From GCA-003244245 sp050699575 (GTDB lineage: Bacteria; Actinomycetota; Actinomycetes; Mycobacteriales; Pseudonocardiaceae), in the NCBI GenBank assembly GCA_050699575.1, contig JBOHFG010000444.1, forward strand, positions 1 to 24,714: a stretch of DNA of 24,714 nucleotides, in the 5' to 3' direction. Below are positions 1 through 8,103 of the stretch, piece after piece (the first letter of the stretch is position 1; every line of letters starts with the position of its first letter). The translations under genes were made by a program, and so were the position numbers. Under the pieces are notes generated by a model, which searched no databases, was not told the origin of the DNA, and worked only from the letters and a program-made list of their open reading frames with translations.

Positions 1-1805
1 GTGGTCGATTTCACCGACGAGGTGCTCGGCCGCCCCGGCGGTGCGGAGCGAGGTGGCCGAGGAGACTCAGCCCTGCTCGCGGCGGTCAACGCGCCGCGCG
101 GTGACGGGATGCGCGACATCGTGGCGACGATCCAGGCCGAGCAGGACGAGATCATCCGGCTCGATCACCCAGGGGTGCTGGTGATCGAGGGTGGCCGGGC
201 ACCGGGAAGACCGTGGTGGCGCTGCACCGCGTCGCGTACCTGCTCTACACCCAGCGGGAGCGGATGGAACGTCACGGTGTGCTCGTGGTCGGGCCCAACC
301 CGGCGTTCCTGAACTACATCGGCCGCGTTCTGCCGTCGCTGGGCGAGTCCGACGTGGTGTTCATGACCACCGGCGACCTCGTGCCCGGCCTACACGTCAC
401 CGCCGAGGACACCCCGCACGCCGCGCGGCTCAAGGGCTCGCTGAAGGTCCTCGACGTGCTCGCGGCGGCGGTCGCCGACCGGCAGCGGCTGCCGGAGTAT
501 CCGCTGCCGATCGCACTGGGAGACGTCACGGTGCGGATCGACGCCGAGACCGCGCAGTGGGCCAGGGAGGAGGCGCGGGCGAGCGGGCTGCCGCACAACG
601 AGGCCCGTGCGGTGTTCAGTGAGATCGTCACGTGGGTGCTCACCGAACGGGCGATAGCCCGGATTGGCCGGGGCTGGCTGACCCGGGCGGACCGCGAAGC
701 ATGGGAGCACCTGCGGGCGGACCTGCTCACAGAGCTCGCGGACGACGACACGTTCACCGCCGCGCTCGACGAGCTCTGGCCGATACTGACGCCGGAAACC
801 CTGTTGGCACCGCTGTACACGTCTCCCGAACGGCTGCGGGCGGCCGGTGCGGACCTGGTGCTGTTGCGCGCCGACGGCGCCGCGTGGACGGTGTCGGACG
901 TGCCGCTGCTCGACGAACTGGTCGACCTGCTGGGCCGCGACAAGCCGGCCGACCAGACCGCCGAGCAGGAACGCAAGGCCGAGGCCGAGTACGCCGCCGG
1001 CGTACTGGACACCCTCGTCAGCCGCGAGGACCTGATGGACGACGAGGACCACCTGCTCGCCCAAGACCTGGTCTACGCCGAGGATCTGGCCGACCGGTTC
1101 CTTGAGCGCGACACCCGGGAACTCGTCGAACGCGCCGCCGCGGACCGGGACTGGACCTACCGGCACGTCGTGGTCGACGAGGCCCAAGAACTATCCGAAA
1201 TGGACTGGCGGGTGCTGATGCGGCACTGCCCGGGCCGATCGTTCACCGTGGTCGGCGATCTCGCCCAACGCCGGTCGGAGGCCGGAGCGACATCGTGGGA
1301 CACGATGCTGGAGCCCTACGTGCCCGGCCGCTGGATCTCCCGGTCGCTGTTGGTCAACTACCGCACCCCGGCGGAGATCATGACCGTCGCCGCCGCGCTG
1401 CTCGCCGAGTTCGCACCCGGGCTCCAGCCACCGGAGTCGGTCCGCGCGTGCGGCGTCCAGCCATGGTCCAGGCGCGTCACCGAGGACGAACTGCCCGCTG
1501 CCATCGAGCAATTCGTTCGGGACGAAGCCGGTCGCGAAGGCACCAGCGTCGTGATCGGGTCACCGGGTGTGCCGGGCGCGGTGGTGGCGTCGGAGACGAA
1601 GGGCCTAGAGTTCGACGCCGTCCTGGTCGTGGAACCAGAACGGATCCTCGCCGACGGCCCACGCGGCGCGGCCGAACTCTACGTTGCCCTCACCCGCGCC
1701 ACCCAACGCCTCGGCGTCCTGCATCTGGGCCCACTGCCGCAGGCCCTGACCGGACTCGCCGAAACCGGGGCACCCGCCCAGGCCGGGAATCAACGGTTGG
1801 CGTAG
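1..1805 (+). pseudogene. HelR/HelD-like RNA polymerase-associated helicase, 5' partial, frameshifted in Walker A
   Basis: This is a superfamily-1 (UvrD/Rep-like) ATPase of the actinobacterial HelD/HelR type; family members bind RNA polymerase, recycle stalled complexes and can protect it from rifamycins. Frame 1 gives the stretch before the P-loop (GDSALLAAVNAPRG, then DIVATIQAEQDEIIR). The +3 frame from about 213 gives the rest. Seen in the latter are VVVDEAQELSEMDW (Walker B, near 1170-1200), VVGDLAQRRS, LLVNYRTPAEI, SETKGLEFDAVLVVEP (motif V) and LYVALTRATQRLGVLH (motif VI), ending at TAG 1803-1805. The frames meet at about 190-200, where GGT-GGC-CGG needs one more C to read GGPGTGKTVVALHR, so the break destroys the Walker A lysine. 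The N-terminal coiled-coil part lies upstream of the window. The family assignment is firm. Whether the break is mutation or sequencing error is open. Confidence 0.8.
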
Positions 1806-2200
1806 CGATTCGCATACGGCCGGCCCTGAGCCAGAGCGTCACCAGACGACAACGGGAACCCCAGCCAGGTCAAGTTCTCCGACACGCCGCCAAGCAGCCC
1901 GACGAACAGGTCGAGCAGGAACTCACCACCAACAGGCGGCTGACCGACAGCATTCCGGACACGATGCCGGGTCCAGGTTGCGGCGTGTCGGCTTGCTTGG
2001 TGCAGTGAAGCTCACCTATGACCCGGACCGCGACACCGGCCACCGCATCGACGTCGTCGACCTCCGCCCCTAGCACCGCCTGAACCGGCCACGTGACGAT
2101 CTCAGGCGCCCTACCTGGCCTCCCGGTAGCAAATAGAGAACTTTCAACGATACGAGGGATTCGTGCAGGTCACAGGCATACCCAGCCTTCGGCCCACCGC
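1806..2200. other. Intergenic region without a supportable gene
   Basis: About 395 bases follow the helicase stop. Open frames on both strands are short, have no recognisable domain and no ribosome-binding site. The plus-strand string around 2010-2072 reads as a short peptide (KLTYDPDRDTGHRIDVVDLRP) ending in TAG and could be the tail of a lost gene. I cannot assign it. No convincing terminator hairpin with a T-tract is seen. Confidence 0.5.
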
Positions 2201-2889
2201 TTAAGGGCTACCTCGGGCTAACCCTGCTGACCAGCGCAAACGGCGTTGAACGGTGATTTTTCGCTGGTTGCTACTGGCTGGCCCGGAAGTTCGCCTGGGT
2301 AGCAGCGCGCTCGGGACGGATCCCGGGGTGCAGTCGCTCGGGCGAGACTTGGGGCTTCGGAACGACGAACACGACGGTTGGCCGAGGTTGGGTTTGTCCG
2401 CTGCGGCCACCAGCGACCGCGACAGCGCGAGCATGCCGTCAAGCTGCAAGCCAGCGCTGGTCATTGTCGGCACGGTCACCAAGTCCAGCACGGCCTGCGC
2501 GAGATCGAATTCCCCGGCGGTGAGCATCATGTTCGGTGAGCATCATGTTCACAGAGCCGGGCGTGGCGATGCCCATCGCGGTCGGGGTGTCACGGTCGCG
2601 GGCTGCATGCTGGGCAGGGTGGCGGCCTGGGAGCGCAGGTCCACCAGGGTACCCATCACCCGTAGCCACGCGCCGGTGCCTGGGTGTGCAGCAACACCAC
2701 CAGATTGAGCAGCTCAGCGACGTCACGACCGGCGGCAATGCTGGTGTGCCCGTCGCTGATCAGGTCTGGCAGCGCCGCGGCGGTCTCCCCCACGCTGCGG
2801 CCGACGGCGTGGATCACCTCGCCGTGCGCCCGCGCGGTGGTTCGGTTATCACGCGCCCGGTGGGCCACAATGGTCTGTGTGAACAGTCC
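2201..2889 (-). pseudogene. Remnant of a transcriptional regulator (XRE-type, C-terminal part), multiply frameshifted
   Basis: Three minus-strand frames join into one protein-like sequence. HRARDNRTTARAHGEVIHAVGR to DVAELLNLVVLLHTQ is in one frame (about 2870-2680). It is followed by GTGAWLRVMGTLVDLRSQAATL (about 2680-2610), then AQHAARDRDTPTAMG (about 2610-2570), then LTAGEFDLAQAVLDLVTVP and LDGMLALSRSLVAAADKP (about 2530-2390). The joints need one extra G near 2679, one extra G near 2610, and removal of one copy of a 16-bp tandem duplication at 2519-2550. The pieces resemble the C-terminal ligand or TPR-like part of actinobacterial XRE-family regulators. That identification rests on memory of family wording, not a search. 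No helix-turn-helix is present, and the N-terminal part stops where mntA begins. After about 2390 the sequence degrades beyond recognition. Confidence 0.55.
2519..2550. repeat. 16-bp perfect tandem duplication (two copies)
   Basis: The unit ggtgagcatcatgttc occurs at 2519-2534 and again at 2535-2550 without a mismatch. On the minus strand, deleting one copy joins ..GSVNMMLT directly to AGEFDLAQA.. in a single frame. The duplication is therefore the cause of this frame break in the regulator remnant. Confidence 0.95.
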
Positions 2890-3325
2890 TGTTGACGCGG
2901 CCCCGCCCGATACCATCGAGGTGATCGTCCGTCGGATCCAGCCGGTCGTCGAGTCGGACTGCCGGGTGCAGTTTGTCTACCTTTATGGGTCGCTGGCTTG
3001 CGGTGATGCCCGACCGGGCAGCGACGTCGACCTGGCTGTGTCGTTACGCCCGAGCGGTAGTTTGTTCGATGAAGCCCATCTGCACGATCAGCTTGCAGCC
3101 GCGCTCGGTCGTGACGACGTGGATCTGCTCATCGTAGACAGAGCACCGCTGTGGTTGCAGTTTCGGGTGGTTGCTGGTCGAGTTTTGTTCAGCCGCGACG
3201 AGCGAGCGCGGATCGCTTTCCGGGAGCGCGTGGAAAAGGCCTTCCTCGACTTCCGGCCGTACCACGACAGCTACCTGGCGGCTGTCCGAGAGCGCATACG
3301 CCGGGGAGCGCTGAGCGATGGTTGA
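2870..3325 (+). CDS. mntA: MntA-type minimal nucleotidyltransferase antitoxin
   Basis: A 151-aa protein of the minimal nucleotidyltransferase (MNT) fold. The signature is G-S-x10-D-x-D: Gly40-Ser41, then Asp52 and Asp54 in YGSLACGDARPGSDVDL, preceded by a hydrophobic strand (VQFVYLY). In characterised MntA-HepT systems this protein transfers AMP residues to a tyrosine of the HepT toxin and so silences it. Here it overlaps the downstream HEPN gene by 8 bp (ATGGTTGA), the usual coupled arrangement. The start is uncertain: ATG 2870 and GTG 2879 are in frame, and no strong Shine-Dalgarno sequence separates them. The open frame continues upstream to 2684, but that part overlaps the minus-strand regulator remnant and is not MNT-like. 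The gene is visibly AT-richer than its flanks, which suggests acquisition. Confidence 0.85.
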   Translation: MVCVNSPVDAAPPDTIEVIVRRIQPVVESDCRVQFVYLYGSLACGDARPGSDVDLAVSLRPSGSLFDEAHLHDQLAAALGRDDVDLLIVDRAPLWLQFRVVAGRVLFSRDERARIAFRERVEKAFLDFRPYHDSYLAAVRERIRRGALSDG

Positions 3326-3752
3326 TCGGGACAGGGTAGATCAACTTTTCGCTATGCTGGCCCGATACCTGCGGATTCTTCGCGATCTTGCTGATATGCC
3401 CCTCGTCGAGTACCAGGATGACCCTCGCAATTTTGGCAGTGGTGAACGATTCCTCCAGCTGGCGATTGAGACCGTGCTGAGCGTAGGCCACCATATCATC
3501 GCGAGTGCCGGTTTTGACCAACCGGCGACCTACGCCGAGGTCTTCCGTGTGCTGGGGAAAGAAGGCGTGCTTAATGCCGAGTTCGCGGCCATGCTCGAGC
3601 CGATGGCTCGCATGCGGAACCGGCTGGTCCACCACTATGAGGACATCGAGCCCGCCCGTGTGCACGAGACGCTTCGTACCCGCCTCGGCGATTTCGATCT
3701 GTTTGCCCAGTCAATCACGGAATACCTTGATAGGAGCGGACGAGCAGATTGA
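3318..3752 (+). CDS. hepT: HepT-type HEPN ribonuclease toxin
   Basis: A 144-aa HEPN-domain protein (DUF86/HepT family). The helical core contains GSGERFLQLAIETVLSVGHHI (about 40-60). The catalytic R-x4-H-x-Y motif is intact as Arg100-NRLV-His105-His-Tyr107. In studied systems the Arg and His form the RNase site, and the motif Tyr is the residue adenylylated by MntA. All parts needed for toxin activity and for its control are therefore visible. The ATG lies inside the mntA end, giving an 8-bp overlap and likely translational coupling. Base composition is lower in GC than the surrounding genes. The 3' end is convergent with the broken minus-strand gene ending at 3761. Confidence 0.9.
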   Translation: MVDRDRVDQLFAMLARYLRILRDLADMPLVEYQDDPRNFGSGERFLQLAIETVLSVGHHIIASAGFDQPATYAEVFRVLGKEGVLNAEFAAMLEPMARMRNRLVHHYEDIEPARVHETLRTRLGDFDLFAQSITEYLDRSGRAD

Positions 3753-3760
3753 GGCGGAAA

Positions 3761-4317
3761 TCACGGACTTGACTCGCGGCTGGTTCTGACGACCGGCAGC
3801 GGCAGTGCACGGCCAGGTGCCGGGGTGGAAACTGTGATGGACAGCCGGGTGGCGCCGAGCGCGGGCCAGTCCTGAACTGCGCAGAACGGCGCCCACTGGT
3901 CGCCGCCGGCGGCTCCCCGAGTAGCGACGTGCACGCAGCACTGCAGCAGGCGTTCCGCGAGCATCGTGGCGACGTCCATGAACGGTTGACCGTGATCCGT
4001 ACAACCCGCTCATCGAGCAGCCGCCGCAACGCCCGGTGCTTGCCCGGCAACGCCGCGGTCAGTAGAGTGCGCAGACCCAGGTCGCAGCCGTCGCACACGG
4101 CGCGCCACAGGTCCCCGATGCTGGGGTGCGACAGGCTGGTCTGCTTGGACAGCAGCCCGAGCAACGACTCTCGCACCGCAGCCGCCAGCTCGCGGGGCAG
4201 TTCGTCGGCGATCCGGTTGGCCACCAGCCCGAGGTGGGCGCGCAGCCGCTCGGGTCCGATCAGCGCCACCAGCGAGCGCCGATCAGGATACCCAGCGCTG
4301 GCGCACACCACCCGCAT
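3761..4317 (-). pseudogene. Unrecognised protein gene, apparently frameshifted
   Basis: From ATG 4317 one frame gives a soluble, helix-rich sequence (RVVCASAGYPDRRSLVALIG, then GLVANRIADELPRELAAAVRES, then HRALRRLLDERVVRIT). This runs on into low-quality Arg/Ser/Pro-rich translation. Near 3985-3995 the neighbouring frame becomes protein-like (MDVATMLAERLLQCCVHVATRG, then QWAPFCAVQDWPALGATRLSI) and ends at 3761. One missing base would join them as ..RIT-GQPF-MDVATM... I recognise no family. Three codons upstream of the ATG lies an in-frame stop, so the gene either starts here or is a fragment. It lies downstream of the oppA end on the same strand, separated by a hairpin, so it need not belong to that operon. 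Confidence 0.4.
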
Positions 4318-4327
4318 CGAGCGGGTT

Positions 4328-4361
4328 CAGCGGGATAACTGGTACCCGCATTACCCCGCTG
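4328..4361 (-). terminator. Hairpin downstream of the opp operon
   Basis: An inverted repeat with 11-bp arms (cagcgggataa and ttaccccgctg, one mismatch) encloses a 12-base loop, 24 bases beyond the oppA stop codon. There is no T-tract, so intrinsic termination is plausible but not shown. It also sits just before the unrecognised gene at 4317. Confidence 0.35.
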
Positions 4362-4384
4362 AGCCTGCTGAATGCGGAAGGTGG

Positions 4385-6049
4385 TCAGGGAGTGAAGCCG
4401 ATGTCGGTGTATATCGGGTCGGAGATGCCGAATGCGCCGATGTTCGCGATGCCGGTGCGTACCCCGTAGACGTCCGGGCGCTGGTAGAGTAGCAGCGAGT
4501 GGCCGGTGTTCCAGATCTCCTGGTCGATCTGGTTGGCCAGCGCGATCTTGCGGGCCGGGTCGAACTCGCTGCTGGCCTTCTCGAACAGGTTGTTGATGGT
4601 GTCGTTGCCGATCCCGCCGAAGTTCTGCTGGACTTCACCCCTGGTGCCGTAGATTGAGCTGCGCGACGTGACCGGGAAGGGGACCGAGATCCAGGCAAAG
4701 TGAGTGATGTCGAAATCGCCGGGAGTGATGTGCTTGCTGAAGAACTCACTCGAGGGTACTGGGACGATATCCACTTTCACGCCGATCGCGGAGAGAAACT
4801 GCTGAACCTGGCGAGATTCTTGTTCGGCCCGCGGTGTCTCGGTGGGGATCACGTCGCGAATCACCAACTCCCGGCCGTTCTTGCGCCGGGTGCCTTGACC
4901 CTCCCGGGTCCAGCCGAGGGTGTCGAGCATCCTGGACGCCTCCGCCGGGGCGTAGCCGACGACCTGGGAGTTGTTCTGGTAGCCCTTGGTGCCCTGGACG
5001 TAGATGTGGTTGCCCAGTGGCTGGGCGCCGGGCACGATCCGGCCGATCAGTGCCTGCGTGATGGCCGCTCGGTTGATGCCCTTCTGAATGGCGATGCGTA
5101 GCTGCTGGTCGGCCATGATACTGCCGGGGTGACCGTTGAACGTGATGTGCTGGTAGTTCGGCGCCAGCGCCTTGCGTATTGTCACCCCGGCGGCGCTCTG
5201 CGCCCGGGTGAAGGAGCTCACGTCGGTCCCGATCTCCGCGAGGTCGACCTCGTTGTTGGCCAGCGCATCGAACTGAGCCACCCGGGGAATGGAGCGGAAG
5301 ATGATCCGGTCCAACCGGGGTTTGCGTCCCCACCATTTCTCGTCGCGCACCGCCGTGATTGTCTTTGCTGTCCGGTCGATCTGCGTCACCTTAAATGGTC
5401 CGGCGGTGACCGGGAAACCCTGGGTCCAGCCGGTGTTGAATATTTGCGGATCCGTATTGGTGGACGCCGGGTAGAGTGGGTCGAAGATCGTCTGCCAGTC
5501 GGAGAAGGGGGTTGCGAAGGTCACCACGGCCTGCTTGTCGGATGTCCCCCGATCGACCGAGGCGATGTCCTTGTAACCCGTGCTGCTGGAGATCAGGAAC
5601 GCTTTGTTGCGGCCGTTGAGAGCCTGCCACTGGGCACGGAAGTCCTGCCAGGTCATCGGAGTGCCATCGCTCCAGGTGGCCTCATCGCGCAAGGTATAGG
5701 TCACCACCTGCGGGCTGGTGCTTGTCAGCGTTGCCGAGGTGAGGTAGTTCTCGTTCATCTTCACCGTCGCGTCGGGCTGAGCAAGCCACAGTTTCGGCAT
5801 GGTGCTGGCGAGCACGCGAAAATTGTTGAACTCCGTACCGTCGACCTGGTTGTAGTTGAAGTTGGGCGGAATCAGGTCAATCGCCCATCGGAAGGTGCCG
5901 CCGTCCCGCAGCGACTGCGCGGGCATCGCGCCGATGTCGAGGATGCCGATCTGTGGTGCGGGCCCGGCGGCGCCAGCACCACCGCTGCAGCTCACCAGCA
6001 CTAGCGCAAAAGCCATGACCAGTACCCCTGACAGGCGTGACTGCTTCAT
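4385..6049 (-). CDS. oppA: Oligopeptide ABC transporter substrate-binding lipoprotein (SBP family 5)
   Basis: A binding protein of the OppA/DppA (SBP_bac_5) family, which captures extracellular peptides or similar solutes for the OppBCD importer. ATG 6049 is preferred because AAGGG lies 8 bases upstream; the in-frame GTG at 6055 would leave only two bases. The resulting 554-aa protein starts with a basic, hydrophobic lipoprotein signal ending in the lipobox Leu-Val-Ser-Cys, with the lipidated Cys at 21. Family features include WSDGTPMTWQDF (the conserved W-S-D-G-T-P block) and the later NEVDLAEIG and IQKGINRAAITQALI segments. It is last in the operon, 31 bp after oppD. The order oppB-C-D-A with a fused ATPase matches the mycobacterial Opp operon. 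The ligand cannot be read from sequence. Confidence 0.88.
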   Translation of the reverse strand: MKQSRLSGVLVMAFALVLVSCSGGAGAAGPAPQIGILDIGAMPAQSLRDGGTFRWAIDLIPPNFNYNQVDGTEFNNFRVLASTMPKLWLAQPDATVKMNENYLTSATLTSTSPQVVTYTLRDEATWSDGTPMTWQDFRAQWQALNGRNKAFLISSSTGYKDIASVDRGTSDKQAVVTFATPFSDWQTIFDPLYPASTNTDPQIFNTGWTQGFPVTAGPFKVTQIDRTAKTITAVRDEKWWGRKPRLDRIIFRSIPRVAQFDALANNEVDLAEIGTDVSSFTRAQSAAGVTIRKALAPNYQHITFNGHPGSIMADQQLRIAIQKGINRAAITQALIGRIVPGAQPLGNHIYVQGTKGYQNNSQVVGYAPAEASRMLDTLGWTREGQGTRRKNGRELVIRDVIPTETPRAEQESRQVQQFLSAIGVKVDIVPVPSSEFFSKHITPGDFDITHFAWISVPFPVTSRSSIYGTRGEVQQNFGGIGNDTINNLFEKASSEFDPARKIALANQIDQEIWNTGHSLLLYQRPDVYGVRTGIANIGAFGISDPIYTDIGFTP

Positions 6050-6080
6050 CCGCACATCCCTTTGTCTGTGGTGGTTGGGC

Positions 6081-8099
6081 TCAGAGCACCGCGTGCGCCG
6101 CCGCGTAATGGCAGGCTGACTCGTGCTCGGCCGCGCCCCGTTGGTGCCGCGCAGGCTCCTCCTGCTCGCAGCGTGACTGCAGCTCGGGGGGCAGCGCGGC
6201 GTAGCGGAAGCATCGGGTGCGGAACCGGCAACCCGAGGGCACGTCGGCCGGGCTGGGGAGATCCCCGGTAAGCAGGATCCGTTCCCGGGCGCGCTCCTTG
6301 CGCGGGTCGGGGACCGGGATCGCCGAGAGCAGCGCCTGGGTATAAGGATGCTGCGGCGCCTGGTACACCGCGTCCACCGGCCCGATCTCGATGATCTTGC
6401 CCAGGTACATCACCGCGACCCGGTCGGCGATGTGCCGCACCACCGCGAGATCGTGCGCGACGAACAGCATGGCCAGGCCCAGCCTGGTTTGCAGCTCGGC
6501 CAGCAGGTTGAGCACCCCGGCCTGCACCGAGACGTCCAGCGCGGAGACCGGTTCGTCGAGCACCAGCACCTTCGGTTCCAGGGCCAGCGCCCGGGCGATG
6601 CCGATGCGCTGGCGCTGCCCGCCGGAGAACTCCGCGGGGTAGCGGCTGGCATGCTCGGGACTTAGCCCCACCAGCGTCAGCAGCTCGGGGACCTGCCGCC
6701 GGATCTGCGCAGCGGTGACCCCATGGGCACCCAGCGGCTCGGCGAGCACGTCGAACACCGGCAGCCGCGGGTCCAGCGAGGCGATCGGGTCCTGGAACAC
6801 CACCTGCAGGTCCCGCCGCAGCTGCTTGCGCCGCCGGCGATCCAGCGCGGACACGTCGGTGCCGAGCACCTCGATCCGTCCCTGGGCGGGTGCGGCCAGG
6901 TTGAGGATCTCCATCAGCGTGCTGGTCTTGCCGCAACCGGACTCGCCGACCAACCCCAGCGTCTCCCGCTCCCACAGCTCGAAGGAGATGTCATCCACCG
7001 CCCGCACCGTACCCACCCGCCGCCGCAGAATCGTCCCCTTCCGCACCGGGTAATGCCGCACCAGCTGCTCGACCCGCAGTACGGGTCGTGAGTGGGAAAC
7101 AGTGTTATAGCACTCAATGCCACTCACGAGCGGTGGCGCAGCCGCCGCCGTTGCCCGGTGGCAGGCGCACTGGTGGGTATCGGTGAGGGGGGTGAGGGTG
7201 GGCTCGGTGGTGTGGCAGTGGTCGATCACTAGGGGGCAGCGGGGCGCGAACGGGCAGCCGGGGTCGAGACCGACGAGTAAGGGGGGCTGGCCCTCGATCG
7301 GGACCAGGGGCACCCGCGGTCCGGTGTCCACCCGGGGGATGGCGCCGAGCAGGCCCCGCGTGTAAGGCATCCGGGGGTGGTAGAAGATCTCGTCCACCGG
7401 TCCGGTCTCCACGGCGCGCCCGGCGTACATCACCTGCACCCGGTCGGCGAGCCCGGCAACCACCCCGAGATCATGGGTGATCAACACGATCCCGGCGCCG
7501 GTGATCTCCCTGGCGGTGGCCAGCACCGCCAGCACCTGGGCTTGCACCGTGACGTCCAGCGCCGTCGTCGGCTCGTCGGCGATGATCAGATCCGGGTCGT
7601 TGGCGATCGCCATCGCGATCACCACACGTTGCCGCATGCCACCGGAGAACTCGTGCGGGAACGCCTGCGCCCGCCGCGCGGCGTCCGGAATACCGACCAG
7701 GTCGAGCAACTCGACGGCCCGGGCGACGGCCGCCCGCCGCGACGGCGCGCCGTGCACCAGCAGCGCCTCGGCCACCTGATCCCCCACGGTGTAGACGGGG
7801 GTGAGCGCGGAGAGCGGGTCCTGGAAGATCATGGAAATGTGCTGGCCCCGGATCTGGGACAGCTCGACGTCCGGGCGGCCCAGCAGCTCACGGCCCTGGA
7901 AGCGGATCGACCCGGTGACCGTGGCCTGCGCCGGCAGCAGCCCCATGACGGCCAGCGAGGACACTGACTTGCCGGAGCCGGACTCACCCACGATTCCCAG
8001 CACCTCACCGGCGCTGACCTGGTAGCTCAGCCCGCGCACCGCGGTGACCCGGCCCTGCTCGGAGGGAAACGACACCGTGAGATCGGTGACCTCCAACAC
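6081..8099 (-). CDS. oppD: Oligopeptide ABC transporter ATP-binding protein, fused double ATPase
   Basis: A 672-aa fusion of two ABC ATPase domains, equivalent to OppD plus OppF. Domain 1 has Walker A GESGSGKS at 38-45, signature FSGG at 151-154, Walker B IIADEP at 172-177 and H-loop His209. Domain 2 has GESGCGKT at 385-392, FSGGQ at 491-495, LVLDEP at 512-517 and His549. Each is followed by an oligopeptide/HPY extension with conserved cysteines (CPFAPRCP..C..C and CRFRTRC..C..C), reported in some homologues to hold an iron-sulfur cluster. GTG 8099 is chosen over 8156 because GGAGGT, overlapping the oppC TAA, lies six bases upstream; the longer form would overlap oppC by 53 bp. All motifs of both sites look intact, so two functional ATPase sites are expected. 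Confidence 0.92.
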   Translation of the reverse strand: MLEVTDLTVSFPSEQGRVTAVRGLSYQVSAGEVLGIVGESGSGKSVSSLAVMGLLPAQATVTGSIRFQGRELLGRPDVELSQIRGQHISMIFQDPLSALTPVYTVGDQVAEALLVHGAPSRRAAVARAVELLDLVGIPDAARRAQAFPHEFSGGMRQRVVIAMAIANDPDLIIADEPTTALDVTVQAQVLAVLATAREITGAGIVLITHDLGVVAGLADRVQVMYAGRAVETGPVDEIFYHPRMPYTRGLLGAIPRVDTGPRVPLVPIEGQPPLLVGLDPGCPFAPRCPLVIDHCHTTEPTLTPLTDTHQCACHRATAAAAPPLVSGIECYNTVSHSRPVLRVEQLVRHYPVRKGTILRRRVGTVRAVDDISFELWERETLGLVGESGCGKTSTLMEILNLAAPAQGRIEVLGTDVSALDRRRRKQLRRDLQVVFQDPIASLDPRLPVFDVLAEPLGAHGVTAAQIRRQVPELLTLVGLSPEHASRYPAEFSGGQRQRIGIARALALEPKVLVLDEPVSALDVSVQAGVLNLLAELQTRLGLAMLFVAHDLAVVRHIADRVAVMYLGKIIEIGPVDAVYQAPQHPYTQALLSAIPVPDPRKERARERILLTGDLPSPADVPSGCRFRTRCFRYAALPPELQSRCEQEEPARHQRGAAEHESACHYAAAHAVL

Positions 8100-8103
8100 C
8101 GCC

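Noticed and set aside
2684..2869. Longer start for mntA
   Set aside because: The extra 62 codons lie opposite the regulator remnant and do not resemble the nucleotidyltransferase family, whose members start close to the ATG at 2870.
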